Made by a program: the position numbers and the translations under genes. Shown piece after piece: positions 1-9,587 of a stretch of DNA of 64,000 bases. The first letter of the stretch is position 1. Each line of letters begins with the position of its first letter. Where the stretch lies: positions 1 through 64,000 of the forward strand of contig JAFTDW010000012.1 in assembly GCA_017454015.1 (NCBI GenBank), given 5' to 3'. Origin of the DNA: Bacteroidales bacterium. Lineage in GTDB: Bacteria; Bacteroidota; Bacteroidia; Bacteroidales; P3. The notes beneath the pieces were generated by a model. The model did no database searches, was not told where the DNA came from, and saw only the letters and a program-made list of their open reading frames with translations.

Positions 1-1
1 C

Positions 2-61
2 GGGCAGCACAACGAACTCAAGGCACAGGCCGAAGCCTTTTGCAAGTTCATTGAGGCATAG
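2..61 (+). CDS. 3' end of a truncated gene
   Basis: The first 20 codons form an open frame reading GQHNELKAQAEAFCKFIEA and ending at a TAG. Only the last 19 residues are present, so the product cannot be identified. It is an Ala/Glu/Lys-rich tail, probably helical. It converges on the AAA+ ATPase gene. Confidence 0.4.
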   Translation, partial: GQHNELKAQAEAFCKFIEA

Positions 62-93
62 AATACCTCAACTGTATTTCAGGAAATTCACCT

Positions 94-126
94 CACAGCC
101 TATTCGCCATACTCGGGTATCTCGAG
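94..126. repeat. 33-bp exact copy of the 3' end of the 9.6-kb gene
   Basis: This segment is identical over 33 bases to positions 9582..9614. There it covers the last codons (LEIPEYGE), the stop codon and six downstream bases of the secreted-protein gene 9588..10541. Here no open frame precedes it. It is probably a remnant of a duplicated or recombined paralogue. Confidence 0.7.
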
Positions 127-179
127 GCAACCGCTGATAAGACAACGGCATTTGAAAACAGTAACACATTTTTTTGTTG

Positions 180-1832
180 TCACGCCCTTATTTTCGTGGC
201 GAAGCCTATTTGCCTGACGCTATGGTTGTCGATGCGTTCGTTGGCGCATAGCTCTTCGAGGGTATGCTGCAGGTCGGCGGTGTCGCCGTGGAGTATGCAT
301 TCCACGGCGTATTTGCGGGCTATGTTCTCTATCTGTCCACCGCTGAAGTCGTACAGCGAGGCGAGGTTGTCGGCAATGCCCTGCGACAGTTCGGGAATCA
401 TCTGGCGCCATATCTTGCCGCGCACCTGCGCGTCGGGCTTCTCGAAGCGTATCTTGTAGAGGAAGCGGCGCTCGAAGGCGTTGTCGAGGTTCTCGGTGAG
501 GTTGGTGGTGGCGATTAGTATGCCGTCAAGGCTTTCCATCTCTTGCAGGATAATGTTCTGGATGGTGTTCTCCATCTTGTCTACAGCGCTCTGCGCCCCC
601 TGCTTGCGGATGCCTATGATGGCGTCGGCCTCGTTGAAGAGCAGGATAGGTGCAACATCGAGCTTTTTCACCAAAGCGCGGTAGCGGTCAAAGAGTGCCT
701 TGATGTTCTTCTCGCTCTCGCCCACCCACTTGCTCTTTATCTGCGGCACATCGACCACCATCACCTGACGCCCTGTGCGGCGTGCCAGTTGGTACACCGT
801 CTCGGTCTTTCCTGTGCCAGGGGCGCCATGGAAGAGGCAGGCGAAGCCCTGCCGGAACCCTCGCTGGCGCATACGCTCGTGGATCTCTTTGTATCTCTGC
901 TGGTCGAGCAAGGATGCGAGCTCTTCGACCTGGCGGCCCACGCTGTCGCCAAAGAAGAGCTCTTTGGCGGTGAGGCTGTCGGGTTTCAGCACGTTGGAGA
1001 GGCTCTCCTGGGCGGCGTTCACGTTCAGCTCGGCCAGCAGGTCGCTTTTGGCCTGCTCGGTGAGGCGGTAGCGTGTGGTGTCGGCCACGCCCTCCACGCA
1101 GCGGTGCTCGATTATCCCGCCTTTCATAAAGGGGTGCACCTCGTTGCGCAGTTCCGAAGAGATGCGCATGAAGACGGCCTTGCTCTCAAACAGGTCGTCG
1201 AGCTGCCGAGACCAGATGTCGTCATCGTTTTCGTTGACGAGCCTGTGGCAGAAGAACAGTAGCATAAGCCGGTTGTCGTCGCTCCACCCTTGCTCGATGA
1301 CTTTTCTTGCGAAAGCCACCTGCCTGTTCTGCTCGAGCAGGCTGTCGAGCTCTTCTTGCAGCCCTGCAACGGTGATGGCGTCGGAGTCGAAGTCGTCGAA
1401 GAACATACTCATTCTCTCGAACAGCTCGCAACAGTCGAGACCCGTATGTTGTGGCAACTGGAACACTTCGTTATGCTTCAGCGACTTGAGCACATTGGTC
1501 GGCACCTCGAATGTGTCTTCTTCTTTGGCCTTGCGATAGCGAAGCAGCCTACGGCGAACCAGTGCGTCGATATCGGTACCGTAGCCAAGGATGCGTATGC
1601 TGGAGAGACCTAGGTAGTTGGCGAGGTCGTCATAGTCGCAGAGTTTCCCACACCGTTCGAGGCAGATACAGAACAGGGCCGCTTGGCGCGTAGTGATGCC
1701 ATAGCTATCGGCAAGGAATCCGAGTTCATTCTGGCAACCTTCGAAGAACTGGTTGTCAAGTTGCGAGTTTTTGGCGTTGGTGGCCACATGCTCGATGGCG
1801 TCAAGCAGTGTCTTGGATTTTATAATTTCCAT
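180..1832 (-). CDS. AAA+ family ATPase
   Basis: A 550-residue protein with an N-terminal helical region of about 300 residues and a C-terminal AAA+ module. The Walker A motif GAPGTGKT lies near residue 336 and the Walker B region PILLFNEAD near residue 395. An Asn stands where most AAA+ proteins have the first Asp. A GESEKNIKALF segment and an arginine-finger-like FERRFLYKIRF follow, as in proteins of the FtsH/Cdc48 class. It has no membrane segment, so it is probably cytoplasmic and remodels or unfolds a partner. The gene stands alone, with a weak promoter-like TGTCTTTG about 20 bases upstream. The substrate is unknown. Confidence 0.85.
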   Translation of the reverse strand: MEIIKSKTLLDAIEHVATNAKNSQLDNQFFEGCQNELGFLADSYGITTRQAALFCICLERCGKLCDYDDLANYLGLSSIRILGYGTDIDALVRRRLLRYRKAKEEDTFEVPTNVLKSLKHNEVFQLPQHTGLDCCELFERMSMFFDDFDSDAITVAGLQEELDSLLEQNRQVAFARKVIEQGWSDDNRLMLLFFCHRLVNENDDDIWSRQLDDLFESKAVFMRISSELRNEVHPFMKGGIIEHRCVEGVADTTRYRLTEQAKSDLLAELNVNAAQESLSNVLKPDSLTAKELFFGDSVGRQVEELASLLDQQRYKEIHERMRQRGFRQGFACLFHGAPGTGKTETVYQLARRTGRQVMVVDVPQIKSKWVGESEKNIKALFDRYRALVKKLDVAPILLFNEADAIIGIRKQGAQSAVDKMENTIQNIILQEMESLDGILIATTNLTENLDNAFERRFLYKIRFEKPDAQVRGKIWRQMIPELSQGIADNLASLYDFSGGQIENIARKYAVECILHGDTADLQHTLEELCANERIDNHSVRQIGFATKIRA

Positions 1833-1939
1833 TATTCATTCGTTTTTTTTTCAAAGACAGTTTCTTTACACCCCTATATAATTACTAAGACCATAACCTT
1901 AATAATTTAGGGGGAATAATTGTATTTTATGCTTGGGGC

Positions 1940-2392
1940 TTACAGGGCTGGCTTGAGCAGGTAATTCACCACACTTTCCCAGTCGGGAAACTCGTCAGAG
2001 CCGAACTGCAGCCACTTGCCGCGGAACTCGCCGGCGCCGTTCTTTGGGCGGTCGTCGACGAGGTATTCGCCGCGCAGCTGCTCTTTGTGGTGGGTGATAA
2101 TGAGGCGTTTGTGAAACAGGTCGTAGAGGTGCGTCGCCACCCACTGCACCTTGTCGGCCCATGCCGAGGGGTTGGCCCACGGGGCGGTGGAGAGTATGTA
2201 GCAGTCGTAGTGCTCGGCTATGTGGTGCAGCGCCTCTATGGCGCCGGGCATGGGCTCCATCAGGCCGAAGATGCCGGGGATGTCGTCTTCGTGCCCTTCG
2301 TAGGCACGGCGGGTGGCATCGTCAACCTTGTCGAGACCCGACCGGAAGTCGACAATGACGTTGTCCATGTCAAAATACACTCTCTTTTTCAT
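1940..2392 (-). CDS. 5'(3')-deoxyribonucleotidase-like HAD phosphatase
   Basis: A 150-residue HAD-superfamily protein of the NT5C type. The N-terminal YFDMDNVIVD holds motif I (two catalytic Asp). STAPWANPSAW fits the Thr/Ser region of motif II, and LVDDRPKNG is the C-terminal Asp motif. The family dephosphorylates deoxyribonucleoside monophosphates. I take the start at 2392, where the ATG overlaps the upstream stop as ATGA, so it is translationally coupled. A longer in-frame extension to 2569 runs inside the upstream gene and has no family features. Confidence 0.85.
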   Translation of the reverse strand: MKKRVYFDMDNVIVDFRSGLDKVDDATRRAYEGHEDDIPGIFGLMEPMPGAIEALHHIAEHYDCYILSTAPWANPSAWADKVQWVATHLYDLFHKRLIITHHKEQLRGEYLVDDRPKNGAGEFRGKWLQFGSDEFPDWESVVNYLLKPAL

Positions 2393-3261
2393 TCTTTGAT
2401 GAACGTTAGTATCGTTGCATATTTCTTCCATTCGTTGCCAATGGGGTCGTGTTCCACCAGGCGATAGCCTTTTGCCTCCATCTCCTTGATGACGGGATGC
2501 CCGTCGTTCACATCGACCTCGCCAATGACGGGAACAGAGACCACTGACTGCGCATCGGTATAAACGCATTTATACATATCGTTCTGAAAAATCAGTCTCC
2601 ACCACTCAATAGTCATCGGAGAAAGCCCTTCTTTGAAGACGCCGTCTTCTATATATCCGCTGATATCGGGAATTACGTCATCGTTGTCAACAGATTCGTC
2701 ATCGTCATCGTTGAAGAACCCGTAATGTACTTCAATAGAGACATCGAGTTCTGGCACCATTTCCTTGATTCGAATCATCCACTCGTCAGGGAAATTCCAT
2801 GCCGTTTCAGTGTCCATATTGAAATTCCAGATATCGCTTGTCCCCGTTGTGTCCTCGGGCAAACCGGCCGGCATAGTGTCTAGAGAGACCTCGGTCAGGT
2901 CGAAGTCCCATTTTGTACCCAGGGTTTGCACGTTATAATCGTACCATCCCACAACACCGTACTTCTCCTGCTGTTCTTTCACCGCATCGGGATACTGCTC
3001 TGGATAGTTGGTGGTGTCGTAGAGCAGGAATGTCTCCGGTATCGGCAGGAAAGTCCTTGCAGTCAGTCCTTTCTCAAGCTTTACGCTGTTGCTCTGCTCA
3101 TCAAACACAAGATGTTTACCCTCGTTGACCAGCAGGTCGAAATCATGTTGTAAATCGTCTGTGGATTGCAGGCTGGAGTTCTCCAGACCTATCTTTATAA
3201 GTTTGTGAAGGGCCTCTTTTGTACCCGTTATTTTCACTCCTAAATATACCCAATCTGGCAT
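2389..3261 (-). CDS. DUF1281/Api92-like ferredoxin-fold domain protein
   Basis: 290 residues. The start (PDWVYLGVKITG) and the central GWYDYNVQTLGTKWD, followed by a segment with WNFPDEWMIRI, match the pattern of the YubB/Api92 ferredoxin-like domain known from plasmid and phage proteins of unknown function. An acidic run of Asp and Glu lies near residue 190. The C-terminal half is not recognised. It is the third gene of a four-gene leftward operon and its stop overlaps the nucleotidase start. No function can be assigned. Confidence 0.65.
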   Translation of the reverse strand: MPDWVYLGVKITGTKEALHKLIKIGLENSSLQSTDDLQHDFDLLVNEGKHLVFDEQSNSVKLEKGLTARTFLPIPETFLLYDTTNYPEQYPDAVKEQQEKYGVVGWYDYNVQTLGTKWDFDLTEVSLDTMPAGLPEDTTGTSDIWNFNMDTETAWNFPDEWMIRIKEMVPELDVSIEVHYGFFNDDDDESVDNDDVIPDISGYIEDGVFKEGLSPMTIEWWRLIFQNDMYKCVYTDAQSVVSVPVIGEVDVNDGHPVIKEMEAKGYRLVEHDPIGNEWKKYATILTFIKE

Positions 3262-3273
3262 AGATATAATGTT

Positions 3274-3816
3274 TTAATGGTTATTGTTTATAAAATACAA
3301 GCTGTCGTCGGCATAGCACTTCAACAAAACACTTTCTTGGCCGAGCATGGTGCACAAATCAGTTGCAATCTCAACAAGGGTGTTTTTGTCGGTTCCTGTT
3401 ATTTCGACAGACGATGACTCCCCGGAATAGGTCTTTCCATTCTTTCCGGTATATCTTCCCGTGAAATAGTTGCCAGTTGTCCAGGCAAACTGATTGTGTC
3501 TCTTTGCCGCAGCATCTATACACTTGTTGGGGGACAATTTGTTTTCCCATGAATGCAATTGCCGCTTTGTTTTGTCAACAAATGCATCTCTTGCGACATC
3601 CAATGCATCTACCTCTGTCGGAAACACAATAATTCCGCCGCTGTGCTCTTTGTCTGCACAATCAGCAGTGCCGCCTTCTGAAACAATTGCAGCCTCGTTG
3701 TTTTTGATGCAGTGTTTCACAAAACGCAAATGGTTGTACATCCCAGCGTCTGCATTGGCTTGCGTGATCGTTGCGTTGTACCTCTCAGCTATGTCGACTA
3801 TGTCGGAATTTGTCAT
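3274..3816 (-). CDS. Hypothetical protein
   Basis: 180 residues, hydrophilic, with no signal peptide or membrane segment. I do not recognise a family. The C-terminal half contains Gly/Ser/Thr-rich stretches (TGRYTGKNGKTYSG) that suggest beta structure. It lies 12 bases upstream of the DUF1281-like gene and 18 bases downstream of the LRR gene, so the four genes are probably one transcript. Confidence 0.7.
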   Translation of the reverse strand: MTNSDIVDIAERYNATITQANADAGMYNHLRFVKHCIKNNEAAIVSEGGTADCADKEHSGGIIVFPTEVDALDVARDAFVDKTKRQLHSWENKLSPNKCIDAAAKRHNQFAWTTGNYFTGRYTGKNGKTYSGESSSVEITGTDKNTLVEIATDLCTMLGQESVLLKCYADDSLYFINNNH

Positions 3817-3834
3817 TTTTGTGGATATGACGTT

Positions 3835-4437
3835 TTATGCCTTGATGGCTTTTAATGTCCACTCTTTTTCACCGTCGAACATATCGATATGATCGATAGA
3901 TTCGCTGGAGACGACTTCATCAAGATTCTTGCAGTAGTGGAACGCGTCTTTTGCCACTTTGGTCACGCTGGCGGGCAGCACGATGCGGCACAGGTTGCGG
4001 CAGTCGTAGAAGCAGCCTGTGGGTATCTCGCTGATGCCTTGGGGCAGTGTTACATCGCTCACGCCGCTGTCGTAGAACAGTGCTTCGGGCAGCGCGGCGA
4101 GGTTGCGGGGCAGCACCGCTTTCTTCAGCGCGAGGGTGCCCTCGAAGGCACCTTTGCCGATATGCGTGATGCTGTCGGGGAGGTTGATCTCTTCGAGCTT
4201 CTCGCACAGGCCGAAAGCCTCGTCTTCGATGCTGCGCAGGTAGGGCGGCAGCTCTACACGGCGCAGCTTGGTGCACTCGTAGAACGCTTTCTTGGCTACG
4301 GCTGCTACGCGATAGCCTTGCACGTGCGACGGCACGACGAGGCGTGTCTGCTCGTTGCTGCGCGGGTAGAAACCGTTAACCTTTACGTCTTTGTCGTCGA
4401 TAGTGCTGAACGACAGACCGTTTTGATGTATAACCAT
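3835..4437 (-). CDS. BspA-type leucine-rich repeat protein
   Basis: 200 residues with about five LRR_5/BspA-like repeats of roughly 23 residues, for example AFYECTKLRRVELPPYL, AFGLCEKLEEINLPDSI and AFHYCKNLDEV. These repeats mediate protein-protein contacts. Unlike BspA adhesins it has no signal peptide, lipobox or sorting domain, so it is probably cytoplasmic. It is the first gene of the leftward operon 4437-1940. Confidence 0.85.
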   Translation of the reverse strand: MVIHQNGLSFSTIDDKDVKVNGFYPRSNEQTRLVVPSHVQGYRVAAVAKKAFYECTKLRRVELPPYLRSIEDEAFGLCEKLEEINLPDSITHIGKGAFEGTLALKKAVLPRNLAALPEALFYDSGVSDVTLPQGISEIPTGCFYDCRNLCRIVLPASVTKVAKDAFHYCKNLDEVVSSESIDHIDMFDGEKEWTLKAIKA

Positions 4438-4466
4438 AGTGCTTGTGTTTTGTGATTGTTACATCG

Positions 4467-4474
4467 CAAATATA
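4467..4474 (-). promoter_or_regulatory. Bacteroidota -7 box of the LRR operon
   Basis: On the minus strand this reads TATATTTG, a perfect TAnnTTTG element, about 30 bases before the LRR start codon. The -33 element is not clear. Confidence 0.5.
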
Positions 4475-4518
4475 AGCTTTATTTTCAATCTAAATGTTAA
4501 ATAAATGTTAAAAATACA

Positions 4519-6024
4519 TTAACCTCTATCTTTCTTTGCCATAGCTTGTATCTCCTTTACATAGTCCTCTTCCCGTTGCCGCATCTGCTCTTTGAAGGCA
4601 AAATAGTCCATGTCGTTGCCAGGCTGCGGTATCACTATCCCCACTTTGTGCAACTTGCCGCCTCTGCCGCCAGGTATATCGTAGGTGAATTTGGTTACGA
4701 CATTGGCGGATGCATCCTCTTTGGGTTTTACCGGATGGAGCAGGAACCCAACGTCGGTGTTGAAGCGGTACATGTACATGATGGTCTTGTAGTATATCGC
4801 CCCTGCACGTTCGGCACTAAGCTGGCGATTCCATTCCTCGTCGAGCGGTATGTATTTAGCATCGGCAACCCAGTCGTTCCTCTCTTCGTCGTTGCCGGGC
4901 GAAAGGTAGTCGGGTATGATCTTCTGGAACTTTTTATTATCTCTGTCTTCGTCTTTAAACAGCTTGTATCCTGAGTTCTTACGCGTGTAGTGGTTTCCGC
5001 CGATAGAGTTTATCACTCCCGCCACATACTCTTCCCAGAGCCATGCGGCATCTATCAGCACGCCGTAAACCTGCTGTTCTTTGTTTTGGCCGTAGGCAAG
5101 CTTCTCTTGCCGCAGTATGGCGAGGCACAGTTTTATCAAGGCCGCATACTTGGTGAAGTAGGGGTGGGCAAAGGGGCGCAGGTTGTCGTTGATGACAGAT
5201 TGTTTCTGTCTCGGTTGAAACGTTGGTGTAGCCTGAATGATTTGCTGCACACAGCCTTCTGTGTCTGGGTCGTTATGGAGCATGGCCTTGCCGAAAGGCT
5301 TGCGGCGGATGAACTCAATGGTATGACGAATAAGCTGTGTAACAGGGTTGTCATAGCTGAACTCGCGTGTGCGGTAGGCCATCTTCCCATTAGCCGGGAT
5401 GTTAAGCCGAATATGTCGGTTCATGTCAATCACGCCGCGAATATTAGCATCGTTGTATTCGTGATATACATACTTCTTGTACAATCCCTGTATCATTGCT
5501 TCTTTAAGCAACTTCGGGAAGAAGAGCAAAAGGAAGTCAAAAACCTCGGGCTCTTTACCAGACGAAGATAATGAGAATGTGTTAATGGCCAATACCTTCT
5601 CTAACATATAGTAGAGAAAATAGTCGTTAACCTCATTTTTGCTATTGCGTTTGTCTGAGGTGAAATAAGAATGAATACGGATGTCAACTTTTCCCCGCCC
5701 TGTGCCAACACCTATAAATCCTACCACATTATTTGTTGTGATAGAATCTACCTTTTCCCCATCCTTCTCTGTAATCCTAATGACATACTGATCTTTCAGT
5801 TCATCATAGCCTTCGTTGAATGAATTGGGCCAAACTATAACCTCACCACTTTCAGATTTAATCAGTTCCCCGATAGTGGAGGAGGAAAGTGTACGTAGCT
5901 TTTCGGGCTTGACACTTCCCAGTTCCAATCGTTCAGGCCTCCTTCCATATTGATCCCGCCTTGAATCGTCGGGAGCCGAATCCACTACATGCCACGTATT
6001 ATCTTTGAGATGAATGGTGCTCAT
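4519..6024 (-). CDS. mcrC: McrC-family restriction component (PD-(D/E)XK nuclease)
   Basis: 501 residues. The middle has the McrC signatures YHEYNDANIRGVIDMNRHI and EFSYDNPVTQLIRHTIEF. The nuclease core follows: LIDAAWLWEEYVAGVI, then IIPDYL and WVADAKYI, giving the D...D-A-K pattern of PD-(D/E)XK enzymes. In type IV McrBC systems McrC is the nuclease partner that stimulates the GTPase McrB and cuts modified DNA. It lies 12 bases downstream of the mcrB remnant in the usual B-C order. The locus is clearly more AT-rich than its surroundings, which suggests acquisition by transfer. The protein itself looks intact. Confidence 0.85.
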   Translation of the reverse strand: MSTIHLKDNTWHVVDSAPDDSRRDQYGRRPERLELGSVKPEKLRTLSSSTIGELIKSESGEVIVWPNSFNEGYDELKDQYVIRITEKDGEKVDSITTNNVVGFIGVGTGRGKVDIRIHSYFTSDKRNSKNEVNDYFLYYMLEKVLAINTFSLSSSGKEPEVFDFLLLFFPKLLKEAMIQGLYKKYVYHEYNDANIRGVIDMNRHIRLNIPANGKMAYRTREFSYDNPVTQLIRHTIEFIRRKPFGKAMLHNDPDTEGCVQQIIQATPTFQPRQKQSVINDNLRPFAHPYFTKYAALIKLCLAILRQEKLAYGQNKEQQVYGVLIDAAWLWEEYVAGVINSIGGNHYTRKNSGYKLFKDEDRDNKKFQKIIPDYLSPGNDEERNDWVADAKYIPLDEEWNRQLSAERAGAIYYKTIMYMYRFNTDVGFLLHPVKPKEDASANVVTKFTYDIPGGRGGKLHKVGIVIPQPGNDMDYFAFKEQMRQREEDYVKEIQAMAKKDRG

Positions 6025-6036
6025 AATTATAGTCCA

Positions 6037-7678
6037 TTAATCATCAGAACCATTTTTATAGGCATCTTCGAGAATGTCCATTTTGACCTTGATGTCTTTG
6101 GGGGGTAATCCTCGGAAATATTCAAAAAGAGTTCCTTTAAGGTAATAATTCCAAAGGTCGTCAACATTGAATTTGGCATCTTTGAGTTTTAAGAAATATG
6201 CGCCACCAATTTGATATTGTTCCGAAAGATCGCATCTTGATGTTATTGCTTTGTTTAAGCTTTCCATCCTATCAACCGCGTCTTGTCTGCGATCTGGAGT
6301 CCACCCCGTCCTCATCTTTAGCGGCGTATATCATTGCCTCGCTATCAGCAGCTGTAACCTCGTGAAAAGCAAATCGGCGACGGAATGCAAAGTCCATACT
6401 CTCAACACTACGGTCAATATCGTTCATCGTACCAATCACATATACATTGTTTGGAACATAAAAACCGGCTTTGAACACGTCTTTTGGTGGCACAAGATTT
6501 TGATATTGAGTGTCAACTCTGTTGCTGAATCCATCTTTATCTTTTTCGCCTCTATATCCGGGATCAATAGAGAAAAACAGCTCACCAAATATCTTTGATA
6601 TCTCGCCGCGATTGATTTCGTCAATGACAAATACAAATTTGCGTTTGTCTTTCTCATCCATTTCGAGGTCTTTTGTTTCAGCATTTGCGGCATGCATACA
6701 GAATTCTTTAAATGCACCATCACAACGAACAAAACTATTTCCTGATTCTTGTGGACGCAGACCTTCAACGAAATCTGTATAATCGTATGATGGATGGAAT
6801 TGGACAAATTTATATTGTTTGGATTGATCTTTTTCCACATCTGTTAAATCAGCCACCTCGCATCCTATTGTTTTAGCTGCAATCTTTCGTGCAAGATATG
6901 TTTTTCCTGTTCCAGGTGCACCTGTTAGGATAATATTTCTTTGCTTTTTTAATCTTTCACTTAGGTTATTAATATTTTCTTCTCCTCGAAGTGCCGTGAG
7001 CGTTTCCCATGGATAATTCCAATAATGCCAAGTGGGTTTTGGCTCAGAGCCAGATTGAAAAAATGTACTAAAATAATTTTGTACGGCCGCACTCTTATAA
7101 TACCATGACATTTTTTCCTTGTCATGATCTTTAGCCCCTTTCCACTTTTCTTTGAATGATAGCCAATTGTCATCATTAGAATCTTTCTCAGTAAGGCCAT
7201 CTAATTTTTTATATAGTTCATTAAGGTTATTTTCCGAAACTATTGTACAAAAATCCAGAGGTCTTATGGCCACAATCATAGCGTGGATTGCAGCCCAGGG
7301 CTTTCTATCATCTACACAACATTTCACCAATTCGTCTTGCAAATTCTTGCATGCATCGTATAATTTATTATTATCTGCAGAAATGACAATATTTATCAAT
7401 TGTTTTATATTATCATCCCATTCTTTTTTTACCCTATCTTTTGATTTGTTTGTGAATCTACCTTGACCGATACCGGCAATATTTACTCCTCTTAAATAGT
7501 CGTCAAACAAGCATCTTTCTTCTGTATCATCAGAATTCAGTTTGTATGTATCATCTATTTTAGCGTTGGACTTTAACCACATATTTATTTTATTTGTTTG
7601 TGTGCTATACCGTTCCGGCCAATTGCCATTAATAACTACAGCAATCTTCTGTCCTTTGATTTTGATTATTTCACTCAT
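6037..7678 (-). pseudogene. mcrB: McrB-type GTPase gene interrupted by a frameshift
   Basis: Two overlapping frames together make one McrB-like motor. The 468-residue first part (7678 to 6272) carries Walker A GAPGTGKTYLARKIA, the Walker B region FVFVIDEINRG and the GTPase signature GTMNDIDRSVESMDFAFRRRF, then stops after a short unrelated tail. The second frame (from 6315) supplies the missing C-terminal segment, with RMESLNKAITS, IGGAYFLKL and LKGTLFEYFRG. The switch needs a +1 shift and fits one extra base in the CCCC run at 6304..6307 (GGGG on the coding strand). The N-terminal specificity part (about 200 residues) is not recognised. It could be a true mutation, phase variation or a sequencing error. 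Confidence 0.75.
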
Positions 7679-7730
7679 ATTATAACATCGATTTCCTAGT
7701 ACATCGTGAGGTTGTTATTGTGTTTATATT

Positions 7731-9242
7731 TTATTTTACAACTTCTTTCAGTTTTTGCCACACTTTGACCATGGCCCAGGTGTCGAGTTCGCAGTAGCGG
7801 AGCAGGGACTCGCGGGCGTGGGCGGCTTCGGCGGGCGGCATGTCCTTGATGCGGGGGAAGATGTCCATTGCTTCGCCGCCGTGGTGGACGCAGCCTGTAA
7901 GGTTGTTGTAGTCGAGCTCGGGGTCGCCGGGGAAGAGCGACGGCAACACCCGCTTGATGCTGAACGAGCCGTTCATCTCGGGAAGGTAGAGCATCTTCTG
8001 GCGGAAGGGATCTATGAGGTCTACGATATGGTCGGCGATGTCGTTCAGGTGGTTGGCCAGATCTGGATAGGCTTCTGCCAACTCTTGCAGACGTCCGCAC
8101 TCGAAGCCTTTGTTGTAGGCCGTGGTGCATACCCCCATGGGGATGTCTTTGCATATCTGCTCGGCCAATGCACGCCGTGGGTCGGTGCCCGACTCGCCGA
8201 GGAACTCCTTGTGCTTTATCTCGCCACCCTCATGTTCTATGTAGTGCAGCGAGTACTGGAACGGTATCTGTTGATAGGGGGTTGTTCCGAGTAACTGGGG
8301 CACGGCGGTCTGGTAGGTCTCGAAGTCGAGGAAGTAGAGCGGATAACTCAGCTGCGAGAGGTACTGCTGTATGGCGTCGGCATCGACCAGCGGCCTGTTG
8401 CTGAGGTAGCTCTCCACCTGAAGCTGCTGCATATCGGTAAGCGACTCGCCGCGCAGGCTCTCGAAGTCCACCTTGCCCTCGCGGTAGAGGGCGCATTTCT
8501 TGTCGAAATTCATGCGGTAGAGGTCGAAGACGTTGGGCTGCGGCACATCGCCAAGGCAGTGCTTGAAGAAAGCGCAGGCGTAGGGGGCGTTGCAATGCGC
8601 GTCGATGTCGGCGGCAGGCTCTACTTTGCTTTGCAGCACACGCTTGGCGAGGGGTATGTTGGTTGCCAGTTTGGCATACTCCTCTTCCACAAGCGTTGCC
8701 ATGTCCTTTATATGGAACAGGCCGTGGATGTCCAGCTCCTCGCCGCGTATGTAGCGGCTGTCGAGGCGCACGAGGTTGGTGCCGGCGACCTTGAGGCCGC
8801 ACTGTTCCAGCACATAGCGTTGATAGGCGATGTCCTGCGTGTAGACCCTCAGATGGTCGGCGGTGTCGTCCTTGTCGCTCTTGTAGGTGCTGCTCTTCAC
8901 CTCGTAGATGGCCCAGCCGGCGCCCTCGCGGTGCAGCAGGTCGACGGCGCAGTAGCAGCCTCCGTGCGAGAAAGCCGCCTCGGCTATGCATTCAACGCCA
9001 TCGGCTATGCACTGCCGGGTTTTCTCTATCATAGCCTGGATGTCGAGGCGGTCGACGGTATGTGTGGTGACGTCGACGGTGTTGTGGAACAACTGCTTGG
9101 CGAGGTCGCCCACCTCGTTGCCTTGCGCGAAGCGGCTCTCGCGCGCCGCGTCGGGCTCCACCAGCTCGGGGTGGTTCACCCCGAGCCACAAGTTCTTCGG
9201 ACACTGGCAGTAGGCCGTGTACCTGGATTTGGAGAGGTTCAT
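7731..9242 (-). CDS. DUF2779 protein: PD-(D/E)XK nuclease fused to DEDD exonuclease
   Basis: 503 residues. The N-terminal half looks Cas4/RecB-like: LSKSRYTAYCQCPKNLWL, a YEVKSSTYKS motif with the E-x-K catalytic residues, and a conserved Cys pair near residue 225 that may join the early CQC cysteines in an Fe-S cluster. The C-terminal half starts at YFLDFETYQTAVP, the Asp/Glu motif of an RNase H-like 3'-5' exonuclease, and ends with RYCELDTWAMVKVW, the last Asp motif. The family (PF11074) is of unknown role but is probably a DNA or RNA nuclease. It is next to the restriction locus but more GC-rich, so it need not belong to it. Confidence 0.8.
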   Translation of the reverse strand: MNLSKSRYTAYCQCPKNLWLGVNHPELVEPDAARESRFAQGNEVGDLAKQLFHNTVDVTTHTVDRLDIQAMIEKTRQCIADGVECIAEAAFSHGGCYCAVDLLHREGAGWAIYEVKSSTYKSDKDDTADHLRVYTQDIAYQRYVLEQCGLKVAGTNLVRLDSRYIRGEELDIHGLFHIKDMATLVEEEYAKLATNIPLAKRVLQSKVEPAADIDAHCNAPYACAFFKHCLGDVPQPNVFDLYRMNFDKKCALYREGKVDFESLRGESLTDMQQLQVESYLSNRPLVDADAIQQYLSQLSYPLYFLDFETYQTAVPQLLGTTPYQQIPFQYSLHYIEHEGGEIKHKEFLGESGTDPRRALAEQICKDIPMGVCTTAYNKGFECGRLQELAEAYPDLANHLNDIADHIVDLIDPFRQKMLYLPEMNGSFSIKRVLPSLFPGDPELDYNNLTGCVHHGGEAMDIFPRIKDMPPAEAAHARESLLRYCELDTWAMVKVWQKLKEVVK

Positions 9243-9587
9243 GTTATTTTGTTCTTATTGGTTTCATTTCATGGTCGTTGCCCATTGCCCGTGTTTTTTA
9301 TTTCCGCGGCACTGCCTCGTCAGGTTCGGCAGGCCCGCCTCGCAACCTAAGTATTCAGGCTTTGGCAGTGTAATCAAATTCCCACTGCCGCCTTGCCTCC
9401 CGCCCCTATGGCAGCACTTTCAGCATCTTTGTCATGGCTTCCGTGGGTCGGGGTGCCTATACGCTGCGGCTTCTGCCCTTGCTGCTCATCAAGTATGGCT
9501 ATTCCTCAACTCGGACACCGCGCAACCCCTGCCGTGTGTACTGCCTTTGCCTTTAAGCATAAGCAGTGAGCCATGCCCGACCACAGC
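9243..9587. other. Intergenic region, 345 bp, no gene seen
   Basis: No convincing coding frame on either strand. An inverted repeat GGCAGTG / CACTGCC around 9364..9390 could form a weak hairpin. The region ends in the 33-bp repeat shared with positions 94..126. Confidence 0.5.
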
